Shown in pieces: positions 1 to 8,231 of a stretch of DNA of 64,000 bases. Position 1 is the stretch's first letter; each line of letters begins with the position of its first letter. The notes beneath the pieces were generated by a model, which saw only the letters and a list, made by a program, of their open reading frames with translations, ran no database searches and was not told where the DNA came from. The stretch comes from an uncultured Pseudomonadales bacterium (GTDB lineage: Bacteria > Pseudomonadota > Gammaproteobacteria > Pseudomonadales > Azotimanducaceae), in the NCBI GenBank assembly GCA_958296025.1, contig OY282430.1:3586477-3650476 (forward strand). The letters run 5' to 3'. A program made the translations under genes and the position numbers.

Positions 1-420
1 GATATTCGAGGAAAAGTCGCTAGAGTTCTCAACTCTCGCGAGATTGCAATCAACGTGGGCACCAAAGACGGAGTAATGGCGGGCATGTACTTCGACGTAT
101 TGGCTCCCAACCGTGAGGATATATTGGACCCTGACACAAATGAAGTTTTGGGATCTGTAGAGAGGCCAAAGGTAAGGGTGAAAGTAGTTCATGTTCAGGA
201 CAATCTTTCTGTTGCGTCCACCTATAGGAAGAGCCACGTTAACATTGGGGGCAAAGAGCTCCTTGGTGGATATCTCGGTAAAATGCTTGCGACCCCGCCG
301 AAATGGGTAGAAAAATACGAGACCCTAAAAACAGATGAAGCCACTTGGGAAGACCTTAATGAGTATCATAGTTATGTAAAGATTGGCGATCCTGTTGTTC
401 AGGTCAATGAGGATATTTAG
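1..420 (+). CDS. Hypothetical protein, 5'-truncated by window edge
   Basis: The reading frame is open from base 1, so the gene starts before the window; 139 codons plus a TAG stop are visible. The visible part resembles the small beta-rich C-terminal domain seen at the end of FlgT-like and other envelope or defence-associated proteins: a 'VGTKDGVMAGM' turn followed by 'DPDTNEVLG'. No catalytic motif is present. Base composition is more AT-rich than the downstream genes, which hints at transfer. The gene converges on the DUF4143 ATPase with only 11 bp between the stop codons. Function is not recognised; the family comparison is a resemblance only. Confidence 0.6.
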   Translation, partial: DIRGKVARVLNSREIAINVGTKDGVMAGMYFDVLAPNREDILDPDTNEVLGSVERPKVRVKVVHVQDNLSVASTYRKSHVNIGGKELLGGYLGKMLATPPKWVEKYETLKTDEATWEDLNEYHSYVKIGDPVVQVNEDI

Positions 421-431
421 TTGACTTTACC

Positions 432-1595
432 TCAAGTTGGCCGCAAGGCCAAGTCCGTATGCAAACGCTCGGCCGCTACCGTGCGCACGCGGTGGGCAAG
501 GCGGTGCGAATCCTTGCCGGCGTGGACGATGATTAGCTCCGAGAGGTCCAGATCATCAAGTGCTATGCGCATTGACCGCGTGACCTTCGGCGCCGTGGTG
601 CGCTTGATCTCCACGCCGATGAGCTTGGTGCCCCGGGGGATGACGAGATCGAGTTCCGCGCCGCCGTGGGTGGCCCAAAAGTGGGCTTGATCGTCCTGCA
701 GGCCCAGGATGTCGATGATCGCTTCCAACACGAACCCCTCCCAGGACGCGCCGGATTTGGGGTGCGAGTTGAGTGAGCGCAGGTCATCGATGCCGAGCAG
801 GATGTGCAGCAAGCCGGTGTCGCGCAGATAGACTTTCGGCGCCTTAACTTGGCGCTTGGCGATGTTCGCATACCAAGGTTGCAGTTGGCGGACCACCAAG
901 GCGCCCGTCAGGATGTCTAGATAGCGCCGCACCGTGGTGTCCGCCACGCCGAAGGAGCGGGCAAATTCGGACGACCGCCAGACCTGCCCATGCCAATGGC
1001 CCAACATGGTCCAGAAACGTCGCATGGCCGGCGCGGGAACGCGCACCCCCAATTGGGGAAGGTCCCGCTCCAGAAACGTCCTCACGAAGCTCTCCAGCCA
1101 CAGAAAGGCGGCGGCGTTGGAACGAGCCAGCCAAGCCTCCGGGAAGCCACCCCGCAGCCAGCGCTGGTTGAGTTGGCGGCCCACCTCATCCAGCCCCAGC
1201 CCGCCTAGGCTGTAGTAGTTTATGCGCCCCGCCAACGACTCCGAAGACTGCCGGATCAAATCCGGCGAAGCGCTGCCGAGCAATAAAAACCTCGCCGGAC
1301 GGGGGCGACGGTCCGCCAACACGCGCAGCACGGGGAAAAGGTCTGGACGGCGCTGCACTTCGTCAAGGACCACTAGGCCGCGCAATTCATCCAAAACGAG
1401 GACCGGATCCTCCATCAGCCTGTTGAGGTCCGCGGGGTTCTCCAAATCCAGTCGATGCACCACCCCTTTGTACCCCTTGGCCACTTGCCGCGCCAAGGTC
1501 GTCTTGCCGATCTGCCGCGGGCCCAATATGCCGACCACGGGAAAGGCGCGCAGCCGCTGCAGGATGGTTCGGATATGCCCAGTGCGCTGAATCAT
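432..1595 (-). CDS. AAA-type ATPase with C-terminal DUF4143 domain
   Basis: A 387-residue protein of the AAA_14/DUF4143 family. Walker A is GPRQIGKTT (residues 25-33), Walker B is LVVLDEVQ (74-81), and a sensor-like 'LLLGSAS' follows near residue 105. The C-terminal half carries the DUF4143 signature, ending with an 'EIKRT' motif like that of PD-(D/E)xK-related folds. The family is widespread, often near mobile or toxin-antitoxin genes, and its cellular role is not established. Length is normal. The ATG start is preceded by purine-rich sequence. A second family member lies at 43118-44284, with clearly different sequence, so the two are not recent duplicates. Confidence 0.85.
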   Translation of the reverse strand: MIQRTGHIRTILQRLRAFPVVGILGPRQIGKTTLARQVAKGYKGVVHRLDLENPADLNRLMEDPVLVLDELRGLVVLDEVQRRPDLFPVLRVLADRRPRPARFLLLGSASPDLIRQSSESLAGRINYYSLGGLGLDEVGRQLNQRWLRGGFPEAWLARSNAAAFLWLESFVRTFLERDLPQLGVRVPAPAMRRFWTMLGHWHGQVWRSSEFARSFGVADTTVRRYLDILTGALVVRQLQPWYANIAKRQVKAPKVYLRDTGLLHILLGIDDLRSLNSHPKSGASWEGFVLEAIIDILGLQDDQAHFWATHGGAELDLVIPRGTKLIGVEIKRTTAPKVTRSMRIALDDLDLSELIIVHAGKDSHRLAHRVRTVAAERLHTDLALRPT

Positions 1596-1606
1596 GGGGG
1601 GAGATT

Positions 1607-1645
1607 ACCATGAAAATTCGGCGGTTGCCGCAGAGATTTCATGGT
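1607..1645. promoter_or_regulatory. 9-bp inverted repeat upstream of DUF4143 ATPase
   Basis: ACCATGAAA at 1607-1615 is exactly complementary to TTTCATGGT at 1637-1645, with a 21-nt spacer. It lies in the 144-bp gap between the ATPase start codon (1595) and the abiEii stop (1740). It may be a protein-binding site or chance symmetry; no promoter can be placed with confidence. Confidence 0.2.
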
Positions 1646-1739
1646 TTTCTTCCTGCCCGATGCGAATCCGGTCGCTGTTTTATTTGGCGCGATCCGTCGT
1701 ATCACGCCACCAAACGACAGGATTGTGGCGCAAAGGCAT

Positions 1740-2552
1740 TTAGGCGAGCAAACTCAGCGCATTCTCCTTGGTGACCAACGCCACATCCTCTTGACGTTCG
1801 AGAAATGGCTCCACATCCGCAGCAACCTGCCCCCAATTCAAGGCATCAAGGCGTTCTCTAAGCACTGCCCGCCACGAGTCGAACGCCAGTTCAGTTCCAG
1901 CCCACCCGCTTTGGCGCAGGGCCGCGTTCAGCAGCGGTAGGTTGGGGGCCGGCCAGTCAGGAGCGCTCAAGTACCAGATGAGGTCGTAGAGGTCCCGGCC
2001 CTTGGTGTAGGGCCGTTGCAGGATGGCGTGCAGCTTGCCGGCCAGCAGGGACGCCTTGTCGTGGTGGTGCAGCCTTAGGGTTGCGTGGCGGCGGACCAAG
2101 CTGATGTCCACCTTGGCACCTAGCGGCGGATTGGTGTCCACTTCCACCTTGACCGCCAGCACCTCCGATGCATGGGGCGAAAGGTCAAGTTCATGCAGAA
2201 GGCCGGGAAAGCGCACCAAGGCGCTGTGGACCGTCCGGCAGTCTCGAATGCGCAGGTCAACTTCGTATTGCTCTGCTGAGAGTTCCGCCCGGACCGTGCG
2301 CAAGCAGCGCCCCAAGTCGTAAAGGGAGCGGTCGCCCTCCAAGGTGAAGTCCAAGTCCTCCGAGTAGCGCGGCAGGGAGAAGAGGAAGCGCAGGCAGGTT
2401 CCACCCTGAAACGCCAGAACCGTCATTGCGCCGCTGCGTTGCAGCGCACCGAGGATGCAGGCCTGCAGATACTCTCGGGCAAGGTTGCGTCCCTGCAAGG
2501 GGCTGCGTTGCCGAACCAGCGATTGCAGGTGCGCCTTCACAGTGTTTGCCAC
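1740..2552 (-). CDS. abiEii: Nucleotidyltransferase AbiEii/AbiGii toxin family protein
   Basis: A 270-residue DNA-polymerase-beta-like nucleotidyltransferase of the AbiEii family, the toxin of type IV AbiE systems, known in the family to act by nucleotide transfer onto tRNA. The catalytic loop is visible: GGT at 50-52 followed by SEDLDF at 64-69. The later conserved basic segment is 'AGKLHAILQRPYTKGRDLYDL'. The GTG start at 2552 lies inside the end of abiEi (16-nt overlap), so the pair is translationally coupled in antitoxin-then-toxin order. Length is normal and the active site looks intact. Confidence 0.88.
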   Translation of the reverse strand: MANTVKAHLQSLVRQRSPLQGRNLAREYLQACILGALQRSGAMTVLAFQGGTCLRFLFSLPRYSEDLDFTLEGDRSLYDLGRCLRTVRAELSAEQYEVDLRIRDCRTVHSALVRFPGLLHELDLSPHASEVLAVKVEVDTNPPLGAKVDISLVRRHATLRLHHHDKASLLAGKLHAILQRPYTKGRDLYDLIWYLSAPDWPAPNLPLLNAALRQSGWAGTELAFDSWRAVLRERLDALNWGQVAADVEPFLERQEDVALVTKENALSLLA

Positions 2553-3172
2553 TCCGGTTCAGCCTCGGCCAATTGGCGAACGCGCCGGGCGGTACGCAGC
2601 AGCTTCGGTGCGCCGCATGTTGACGCCAGCGCGTCCAAGGCGTCCAGACGCAGCGCCTCGAAGTTCAGGCGCAATTCCTGCAGATAGGCCCGGTCGTCGC
2701 CGCCGGGTTGCAGGTGAACTAAGTCCAGCAGGGCCTTTTCAGGGGTGGCCACAAATGCCTGCTGGCTGTCCCCCAACTCCGTTTGGCGATAGCCGAACTG
2801 CAGCTCGGCCTTGAGGTGTCGGAATGAGAACCGGCCCAAGGGCAGGTTGCGGCGGTGCGGCCGCCCGCTGGTGATGCTGGTCACCTCGGCGACGTGTTCC
2901 GGGATGGCGTGGGCGAACGCCAAGGCGGAGAGGCCGCTGACGTAGGCACCAGGCGCCAGCCGGTTCGCCACGAGGAAGGGGTGGGGAATGCGCTTTCGCC
3001 AAGGCGGCGCCAAGGCGTACAGACCGCGCCGCAGTTGCAGAACCCGCTCCGTGCGGACCCAACGGGAGAGCTGCCGATGAACCTGGGCGGGGCTGACCGG
3101 GCCGGCCAAAAGCAAACCCGTGTCAAACACCGGCTCGTCCGCGACGATGGCCACTAGGTCTTGAAATTTCAT
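2537..3172 (-). CDS. abiEi: AbiEi-type antitoxin
   Basis: A 211-residue protein placed directly before, and overlapping, the AbiEii toxin. The N-terminal third reads as a winged-helix DNA-binding domain (residues about 1-60, ending in 'RGLYALAP'). The rest matches the AbiEi C-terminal domain, including 'YVSGLSALAFAHAIPE' and 'FVATPEKALLDLVHL'. In the family this protein represses the operon and neutralises the toxin. Its ATG (3172) overlaps the stop of the 46-codon ORF upstream by 4 nt (ATGA), linking it to the VapC-like module and suggesting one transcript for both toxin-antitoxin units. Confidence 0.85.
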   Translation of the reverse strand: MKFQDLVAIVADEPVFDTGLLLAGPVSPAQVHRQLSRWVRTERVLQLRRGLYALAPPWRKRIPHPFLVANRLAPGAYVSGLSALAFAHAIPEHVAEVTSITSGRPHRRNLPLGRFSFRHLKAELQFGYRQTELGDSQQAFVATPEKALLDLVHLQPGGDDRAYLQELRLNFEALRLDALDALASTCGAPKLLRTARRVRQLAEAEPEWQTL

Positions 3173-3309
3173 TGCGTTAACTTACCAAATTCGGCCTCCT
3201 GTTGCGACAATTTATGGTGCAAGCAATTCAAAGCAAGGCGGCGGATGCTCGCCTCTTCGCACAGCCCCCGCTTGAAGGCGGCCCGGTCTTCAGCATTAAT
3301 GGAAATCAT
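3169..3309 (-). CDS. Small 46-residue ORF bridging two toxin-antitoxin modules
   Basis: A short frame from ATG 3309 to TGA 3169. Its start codon overlaps the vapC stop (ATGA) and its stop overlaps the abiEi start (ATGA). Such overlaps at both ends are the strongest sign that it is translated. The product is basic, amphipathic and probably helical ('EDRAAFKRGLCEEASIRRLAL...'). I recognise no family. It could be a small regulatory protein, a remnant of a longer gene, or a translation-coupling spacer. The coupling is direct sequence evidence; any function is unknown. Confidence 0.5.
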   Translation of the reverse strand: MISINAEDRAAFKRGLCEEASIRRLALNCLHHKLSQQEAEFGKLTQ

Positions 3310-3728
3310 GCACTGCCCCACGGATTGGCAACATCCACCCCTATCCCCTCGAAATCCCGGACATTTCTCGTCACCAAGGTTGCCCGTCGCGAGTGGGCAA
3401 TTGCCGCAATTTGGCAATCGGCGTGTGAAATGGGCCGGCCGGCGGAGCGACGCTCGGCTGCGATCCAGGCAAAGGCGCGGGCTGCTTCGCTGTCGAACGG
3501 CAACACCCGCCCGGAAAAATCCTCACGCAACATCCCTTCGACTGCCGCGGCAAGCAACTCCCGGCGTGCGCCGACCGGCATAGTTGCAATGCCGAAGCGT
3601 AGCTCGGCCTCGCCAACCGCCGAGAAGAACAGGTCTTCCGCCGGACATTCAGCCACCCACTTCTCAACCGCCGGTGAAGGCACTGGGCGCATCAACTCCG
3701 AGACGACATTGGTGTCCAGAACGAACAT
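3306..3728 (-). CDS. VapC/FitB-like PIN-domain ribonuclease toxin
   Basis: A 140-residue PIN-domain protein. Conserved acidic residues sit at expected positions: D5 in 'FVLDTNVVSE', E42 in 'GEAELRFG', D104 in 'ISHADCQIAAIA' and D125 in 'RNVRDFEGIGV'. A longer open frame extends upstream but lacks family similarity, and the ATG at 3728 gives the canonical PIN start. It follows the FitA-like antitoxin by 10 bp, the usual antitoxin-toxin arrangement. The family cleaves RNA and inhibits growth when free of antitoxin. The active site appears complete. Confidence 0.9.
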   Translation of the reverse strand: MFVLDTNVVSELMRPVPSPAVEKWVAECPAEDLFFSAVGEAELRFGIATMPVGARRELLAAAVEGMLREDFSGRVLPFDSEAARAFAWIAAERRSAGRPISHADCQIAAIAHSRRATLVTRNVRDFEGIGVDVANPWGSA

Positions 3729-3738
3729 CGCCCTTCGC

Positions 3739-3981
3739 TCAATCGAACCTTGGCGGCTCGCGTATCGGGTCTCGCGGAGGAATATCCAGCTCCACTCCGC
3801 CAATGGGCGCGAAGCGAGCGCGTATCGCTTGCGCCAAGTTTCCCTGTTCCGTCCGCAGGTTGAGCGCCTCCCGCAGAATAATCCGCACTTCCTCCTCCAT
3901 CGAGCGGCCACGCTCGGCCGCCCGCACTCGAAGCCGGGCCTTTAAGCCATCTTCGAGATTCCGGATCGTGATGCTAGCCAT
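3739..3981 (-). CDS. FitA-like ribbon-helix-helix antitoxin
   Basis: An 80-residue protein beginning 'MASITIRNLEDGLKARLRVR', a typical ribbon-helix-helix DNA-binding start (residues 1-40). A C-terminal tail with 'DIPPRDPIREPPRFD' probably wraps the PIN toxin. The start at 3981 is preferred over an upstream in-frame ATG at 4017 because it begins exactly at the conserved beta-strand. The gene is immediately upstream of the PIN toxin. A 19-bp near-perfect palindrome 54 bp upstream (4035-4053) is a plausible autoregulatory operator. Confidence 0.88.
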   Translation of the reverse strand: MASITIRNLEDGLKARLRVRAAERGRSMEEEVRIILREALNLRTEQGNLAQAIRARFAPIGGVELDIPPRDPIREPPRFD

Positions 3982-4034
3982 GATTTGGCCCCCATCCTTT
4001 TCAAACTCAAGCAGCATTCAAGGCTATACAGCAG

Positions 4035-4053
4035 TTGATTGCAATGCAATCAA
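4035..4053. promoter_or_regulatory. Palindromic operator candidate upstream of fitA
   Basis: TTGATTGCAATGCAATCAA is a 19-bp palindrome with symmetric 9-bp arms around one central base. It lies upstream of the ribbon-helix-helix antitoxin. Antitoxins of this fold normally bind such inverted repeats to repress their own operon. The remaining sequence of this 305-bp gap (3982-4286) shows no gene. Confidence 0.5.
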
Positions 4054-4286
4054 GGACGCAGCGGCCTCCATCAGCCATGAGCTTCGGCGCTATAAGCCCT
4101 TGGCACAGGTCTGCTTTGCACCTCCGTGACCATCTTGGGAGTCGCACACCATTTTTCGGCGCAAAACGTCTCAGGAGTTCTCCCGCAGCCGAGCGCGAAG
4201 CTCTGCGGTGGCTTGCACATCCACCCTGCCGGCCTGTACGCCCATGCGCCGCACGCACTATTTTTTGCACAGGTCGGCGCGGGAAA

Positions 4287-5876
4287 TCATCTTCCAGCCG
4301 CCAACTCCTCTTCCGATTTGGCTGAACCGAACAAGCGTTCGAGGTGGTCGTGCGGCAGCGGTTGAGTGCGTTTGGAGACCGCCCAGGTCACCGCCACCGA
4401 AATAATTTCCCCGATGGCGGCGCAAGACCAGGGGTTGTCCGCCTCCCGCGCCAGCCAGTCCGCCGCCGCCTGCAACAGGCCGGGGGCAAACCAGTTGGGG
4501 TCTATCAGGGCGCTGTGCAGGACGGTGAAGACGCCGGCGCCGCTGATCAAGCCGGCGATGGCCCCGGCCTTGGTGACGCCACGCCAGACGGCACCGACCA
4601 CCAAGGGGCCGGCGAAGGCGGCCATCATGCCTCCAATGCCCACCCAGACGATCAGCGCCACGTTGCGGCCCATCAGCCACCAAGCCATTAGAGTGCAGAT
4701 GACCATCACCGCCACGGTGGCGATGCGGCTGATGGTCAGCACCCGCCGGTCCACCTGCCGTTCGCTTAGATGCTTGCCAAACTTAGGCACATAGCTTAAG
4801 CGGTAAAGGTCGTTGGCGATGATCTGCGAGCTGGACACCACCAACCCGTCCGCCGTGGACATGACGGCGGCGAGAATGCCGACGCCCAGGAGTGCGGCCA
4901 GCCAAGCGGGAAACAACCCCATGAACAAAAGCGCCAACGCGCTGTTGCTGCTGGCGCCCGGTTCGGTCAGCACATCGCCCAACAGGGCGCGGGCCAGCAG
5001 GCCGCCCAGCCCCAGCATTCCGAGAGTGAGGCCGAAGGTGAACGCCAAGACGATGAACCGCCGCCGCTCGCTGGGTTTCTGCAGCGCCCAGAGCTTGTTG
5101 CCGATATGGGGCAGCAGGCCCAGGGGCAGATGGGAAATGACGATGGCCAGAATGGACCACCAGGAGTGGTACAGCACCGACTCCTCGTTCAGCCAGCCCA
5201 CTAGGTTCGGGTCCTGCCGGCGCAGGTTGCCGACCAGGCCCGTCAGCCCCCCCTCAATGCCGTAGCCGATCAAGAACATGAAGACCAAGGCGGCGGCGAT
5301 GACCACCATCAATAGTCCCTGCACACCGTCCGTTAGGATGTCCGCGTGGGCACCGCCGAGCATCACATAGACCATCAAGACGGCGGCGGTGATGCCCAGC
5401 GCCCATTCCGAGGGGACGCCCAACATCATCTCAAACATGACGATGCCGGAAACCAACTGTCCGGCCAAATAAAAGAACAGCATCAGCGAGAACAGCGAAA
5501 CCATGATGCGCACCCCGTCCGACTGGTAGCGGCTGCCCAGGTACTCCGGGATGGAGCGGTTGCCGAAGCGATGGCCGCTGTTGCTGACCAAGCGCAGGCA
5601 GATCAGAACGCCGAGGTAGGTGCCGAAGGGATAGAGAAACGCCGACCAAATGGCGGCAAAGCCGTGGTCGTAGGTGATGCCAGGAAAGCCAACGAAGGTG
5701 GCGCCGCTGGCGGTGGTGGCGGCGAAGGCGAAGGCCAGGAACACCGGTCCGTATGCGCTGCGGGCGGTGGCGAAGTCATCGGCGCTCTTTACCCGCATCC
5801 GGCCAACGACGCCGAAGGCCACCATCACGCCGATGTAGATGGCGAGAAACAGCCAAGACCAAGCGACCAGATCCAC
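4287..5876 (-). CDS. Sodium:solute symporter family protein
   Basis: A 529-residue polytopic membrane protein of the SSS (sodium-solute symporter) family with about 13 hydrophobic segments. Family marks include 'FAAIWSAFLYPFGTYLGVLICLRL' and 'ISHLPLGLLPHIGNKLWAL', and the sodium-site region 'AAVMSTADGLVVSSSQIIANDLYR'. An upstream in-frame start would give 570 residues. I chose the GTG at 5876 because a strong Shine-Dalgarno (GGGGGAGGA) sits 4 nt before it and the first helix starts right after. The substrate cannot be told; the family imports proline, pantothenate, sugars and similar solutes. No neighbouring metabolic gene points to one. Confidence 0.88.
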   Translation of the reverse strand: MDLVAWSWLFLAIYIGVMVAFGVVGRMRVKSADDFATARSAYGPVFLAFAFAATTASGATFVGFPGITYDHGFAAIWSAFLYPFGTYLGVLICLRLVSNSGHRFGNRSIPEYLGSRYQSDGVRIMVSLFSLMLFFYLAGQLVSGIVMFEMMLGVPSEWALGITAAVLMVYVMLGGAHADILTDGVQGLLMVVIAAALVFMFLIGYGIEGGLTGLVGNLRRQDPNLVGWLNEESVLYHSWWSILAIVISHLPLGLLPHIGNKLWALQKPSERRRFIVLAFTFGLTLGMLGLGGLLARALLGDVLTEPGASSNSALALLFMGLFPAWLAALLGVGILAAVMSTADGLVVSSSQIIANDLYRLSYVPKFGKHLSERQVDRRVLTISRIATVAVMVICTLMAWWLMGRNVALIVWVGIGGMMAAFAGPLVVGAVWRGVTKAGAIAGLISGAGVFTVLHSALIDPNWFAPGLLQAAADWLAREADNPWSCAAIGEIISVAVTWAVSKRTQPLPHDHLERLFGSAKSEEELAAGR

Positions 5877-6047
5877 CGATTCCTCCCCCGTTGCCGCAAA
5901 AGCCCGTGCGCCCATGCAGGCGCAGCGAGTGCAATGAAGCTTCCCGGCGCACGACGCAGTGCTTCCAATTCCGGCGAACTTTAAGCCATTTTGGAGCAAC
6001 TTGGCACGATCATGATGGCCCTTGGCGACAAGCGGCGTTTGCGCGGG

Positions 6048-7115
6048 TTACCAGAGAGACAGCTGCCCGCCCTTGCCCGGAGGGGTGAAAATATCCGTTC
6101 TAAGCGGCGGCAGGCGCTTCCCGTCCAAGCCGTTGCGCCGCCGCGCCGCCGCCATCCGGCTGCTCACCAAGTCCGCGAACGGCCCCTCGCCGCGCATCCG
6201 CTTGCCCCAAGTGGAGTCATAAGCCTTGCCGCCCCTCGTGTCGTAAATGGCCGCCATCACCCGCTTGGCCTTCAGGGGGTAGTGCTCGGCCAGCCAAGCC
6301 TCAAACAACTCCTTAACCTCCAAGGGCAGGCGGATGAGCACATGGCCGGCGGCTTGGGCACCCGCCGCCGCGGCCTGAGCGACGATGGCTTCAATCTCCT
6401 GATCATTGATGAAGGGGATCACCGGCGCCACCATCACCGCCGTTGGCACCCCCCGCCGGTGCAGGCTGGCGATGGCCCTCAGCCTAGCCGCCGGGCTGGA
6501 AGTGCGCGGCTCCAGCTTGACCTTGAGGGCATTCGACAGAGTGGTGACGCTCAACGCCACGGAGACTAGGTTGCGCTCCGCCAACCGCTCCAGCAGGTCC
6601 AAGTCCCGCAGCACCAACTGCCCCTTGGTGACGATGCTGATGGGATGCCCGCACTCCACCGCCACCTCCAAGATGGTGCGAGTGATGCGCAGGCGCTTCT
6701 CCACCGGCTGGTACGGGTCCGTGTTGGTGCCCAAGGCGATGGGCCGGCATTGGTAGTTGCGGGCGCCGATCTCCTTCAACAGCAGTTCCCGCACATTGGT
6801 CTTGTAGAAGATCTTGGTCTCGAAATCGAGGCCGGGGGAAAGATCCAGATAGGCGTGGGTGGGCCGGGCGAAGCAATAGACGCAGCCGTGCTCACAACCC
6901 CTGTAGGCGTTGATGGAGCGGTCAAAGGGCACGTCCGGGGATTTGTTGCGGGTGATGATGCGTTGGGTGCGATCCGCATGAAACTCCGTCTCCGGCGCTG
7001 GTTCCGGCTCTTCGTCCAACTCCCAGCCGTCCTCAATCGCCTCCGAAGCGGTTGGCAGGTAACGGCCTTGGGGGTTCAGCGTGGCCCCCCGGCCTTTGTG
7101 GGCCTTAATGCGCAT
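6048..7115 (-). CDS. PA0069 family radical SAM protein
   Basis: A 355-residue radical SAM enzyme. The iron-sulfur motif is C74-x3-C78-x2-C81 in 'RGCEHGCVYCFARP', and the spacing with 'HAYLDLSPGLDFETKI' is typical of the PA0069 subgroup, related to spore photoproduct lyase (SplB). The exact reaction of this subgroup is not established. Length is normal. The gene stands alone between the symporter and a 205-bp gap. A perfect CTGT-N8-ACAG LexA-type box lies 24 bp before the ATG, so DNA-damage induction is a reasonable inference. Confidence 0.88.
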   Translation of the reverse strand: MRIKAHKGRGATLNPQGRYLPTASEAIEDGWELDEEPEPAPETEFHADRTQRIITRNKSPDVPFDRSINAYRGCEHGCVYCFARPTHAYLDLSPGLDFETKIFYKTNVRELLLKEIGARNYQCRPIALGTNTDPYQPVEKRLRITRTILEVAVECGHPISIVTKGQLVLRDLDLLERLAERNLVSVALSVTTLSNALKVKLEPRTSSPAARLRAIASLHRRGVPTAVMVAPVIPFINDQEIEAIVAQAAAAGAQAAGHVLIRLPLEVKELFEAWLAEHYPLKAKRVMAAIYDTRGGKAYDSTWGKRMRGEGPFADLVSSRMAAARRRNGLDGKRLPPLRTDIFTPPGKGGQLSLW

Positions 7116-7138
7116 GGTCCATCCGCGCCAAACGGAAT

Positions 7139-7154
7139 CTGTGTTTATTCACAG
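7139..7154. promoter_or_regulatory. LexA-type SOS box upstream of radical SAM gene
   Basis: CTGTGTTTATTCACAG matches the gammaproteobacterial LexA consensus CTGT-N8-ACAG exactly, with an A/T-rich centre and the favoured TA after ACAG. It lies 24 bp upstream of the start codon of the PA0069-family gene, where repressor would block transcription. The rest of 7116-7320 shows no gene. Confidence 0.55.
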
Positions 7155-7320
7155 TAACATGAATTCCGGCGCAAGCGAACAAAACGGGTGGGTTGAGCTG
7201 AGCAAAGCGTGTTTTTCCGGCCTTTGGGGGCCAGCTTGAAAACGGCGAATTTCACCGTGCGCTAACGGGCCGGATCGTCCGGTGGGGGCTGGTGACCGGG
7301 CGCATCAAACCTTCATCGCA

Positions 7321-8229
7321 TTAAAACCAACCTCTTTCAAGAACGTCCTGCCCACTTTCCTGGTCCCTTCCCAGTAAGCGTTCCACATGGGACAGGAAGC
7401 GTTCGAACATGCTTGATTCAAAAGGATGCTGGCTCAAGTGCTGCTCAAAAGCCTCACGGTTGTTGATCCTGCCTGCCGCGGTGGAGAATTGGCCTCGTAA
7501 ATCCGCTGCAAGGCGTCTTTCTTTTCGCAGCACGATCACCTCTTCAATCTCCGTCAAATTCGTGTTGATTGGCGTCATGTCCAGCCACTCGCAAAGCAGG
7601 AAATAACGCGAACTCGGAATAGCGAGTTTCAAATCCCGAGCGGTCGCACTCGCTTCCTGGAACATCGTCTTGTCGAGATTGGTCTTGATTTCAGCGGCTA
7701 TGTAGGCGAGATGGGTGCTCTCACTGCGAGCGCTAGTGAAGTCTTCATGGTGGGAAGCTTGTAGAAACAACGGGCGCACGATAGCGAAGTCATGATCCTT
7801 TGCGCGAGCCGTCATGCCGCCGCCAACAGAAACGCTCTGCAAATCCGAATCGAAGCGCAGTTGGGCAAGGGCGTTCGCCGGCCCAATGATCAACCCGCGC
7901 CCCTCAATGCGTTCGGAGAACTGGTTGCCCACCAGCCGAGGCAGAAATTCCTCAAGAACAGTGTTGTCGAGTTTAAGCTGTCCTCTCTGCCGATAGAGGA
8001 AGTCTTCGCTGCTGTCATAGATCAGTTCGAGATCAATAAATTTCTTGTAGCGATCAAGCGACGCCACGAGAGAGCCTATCGACTGCTGGCCTTGGAAGCC
8101 ATCCAGTTCCCGGATCCACGCTTGGTATTTCTCGACAGCGCGGCGCACTCTAGGTCGATCCCTCTGCGGGAGCTTGTCATTGTCAAGTAGCGCCGCCAGT
8201 TTGTCGCCGTGTGGGGTTTGGTAGCCCAT
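7321..8229 (-). CDS. Type II restriction endonuclease, Bpu10I-like
   Basis: A 302-residue protein directly downstream of a DNA methyltransferase. A PD-(D/E)xK-type core is suggested by 'KDHDFAIVRP' (D near 147) and 'AAEIKTNLDKTMFQEA' (E180 and K182). The overall pattern resembles the Bpu10I endonuclease family, whose member cuts an interrupted CCTNAGC-type site. The target here is unknown. The ATG at 8229 starts 2 nt after the methyltransferase stop; a TTG at 8235 is the alternative and would overlap it. Composition is slightly less GC-rich than neighbouring core genes. Family assignment is from motif resemblance only. Confidence 0.7.
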   Translation of the reverse strand: MGYQTPHGDKLAALLDNDKLPQRDRPRVRRAVEKYQAWIRELDGFQGQQSIGSLVASLDRYKKFIDLELIYDSSEDFLYRQRGQLKLDNTVLEEFLPRLVGNQFSERIEGRGLIIGPANALAQLRFDSDLQSVSVGGGMTARAKDHDFAIVRPLFLQASHHEDFTSARSESTHLAYIAAEIKTNLDKTMFQEASATARDLKLAIPSSRYFLLCEWLDMTPINTNLTEIEEVIVLRKERRLAADLRGQFSTAAGRINNREAFEQHLSQHPFESSMFERFLSHVERLLGRDQESGQDVLERGWF

Positions 8230-8231
8230 TT

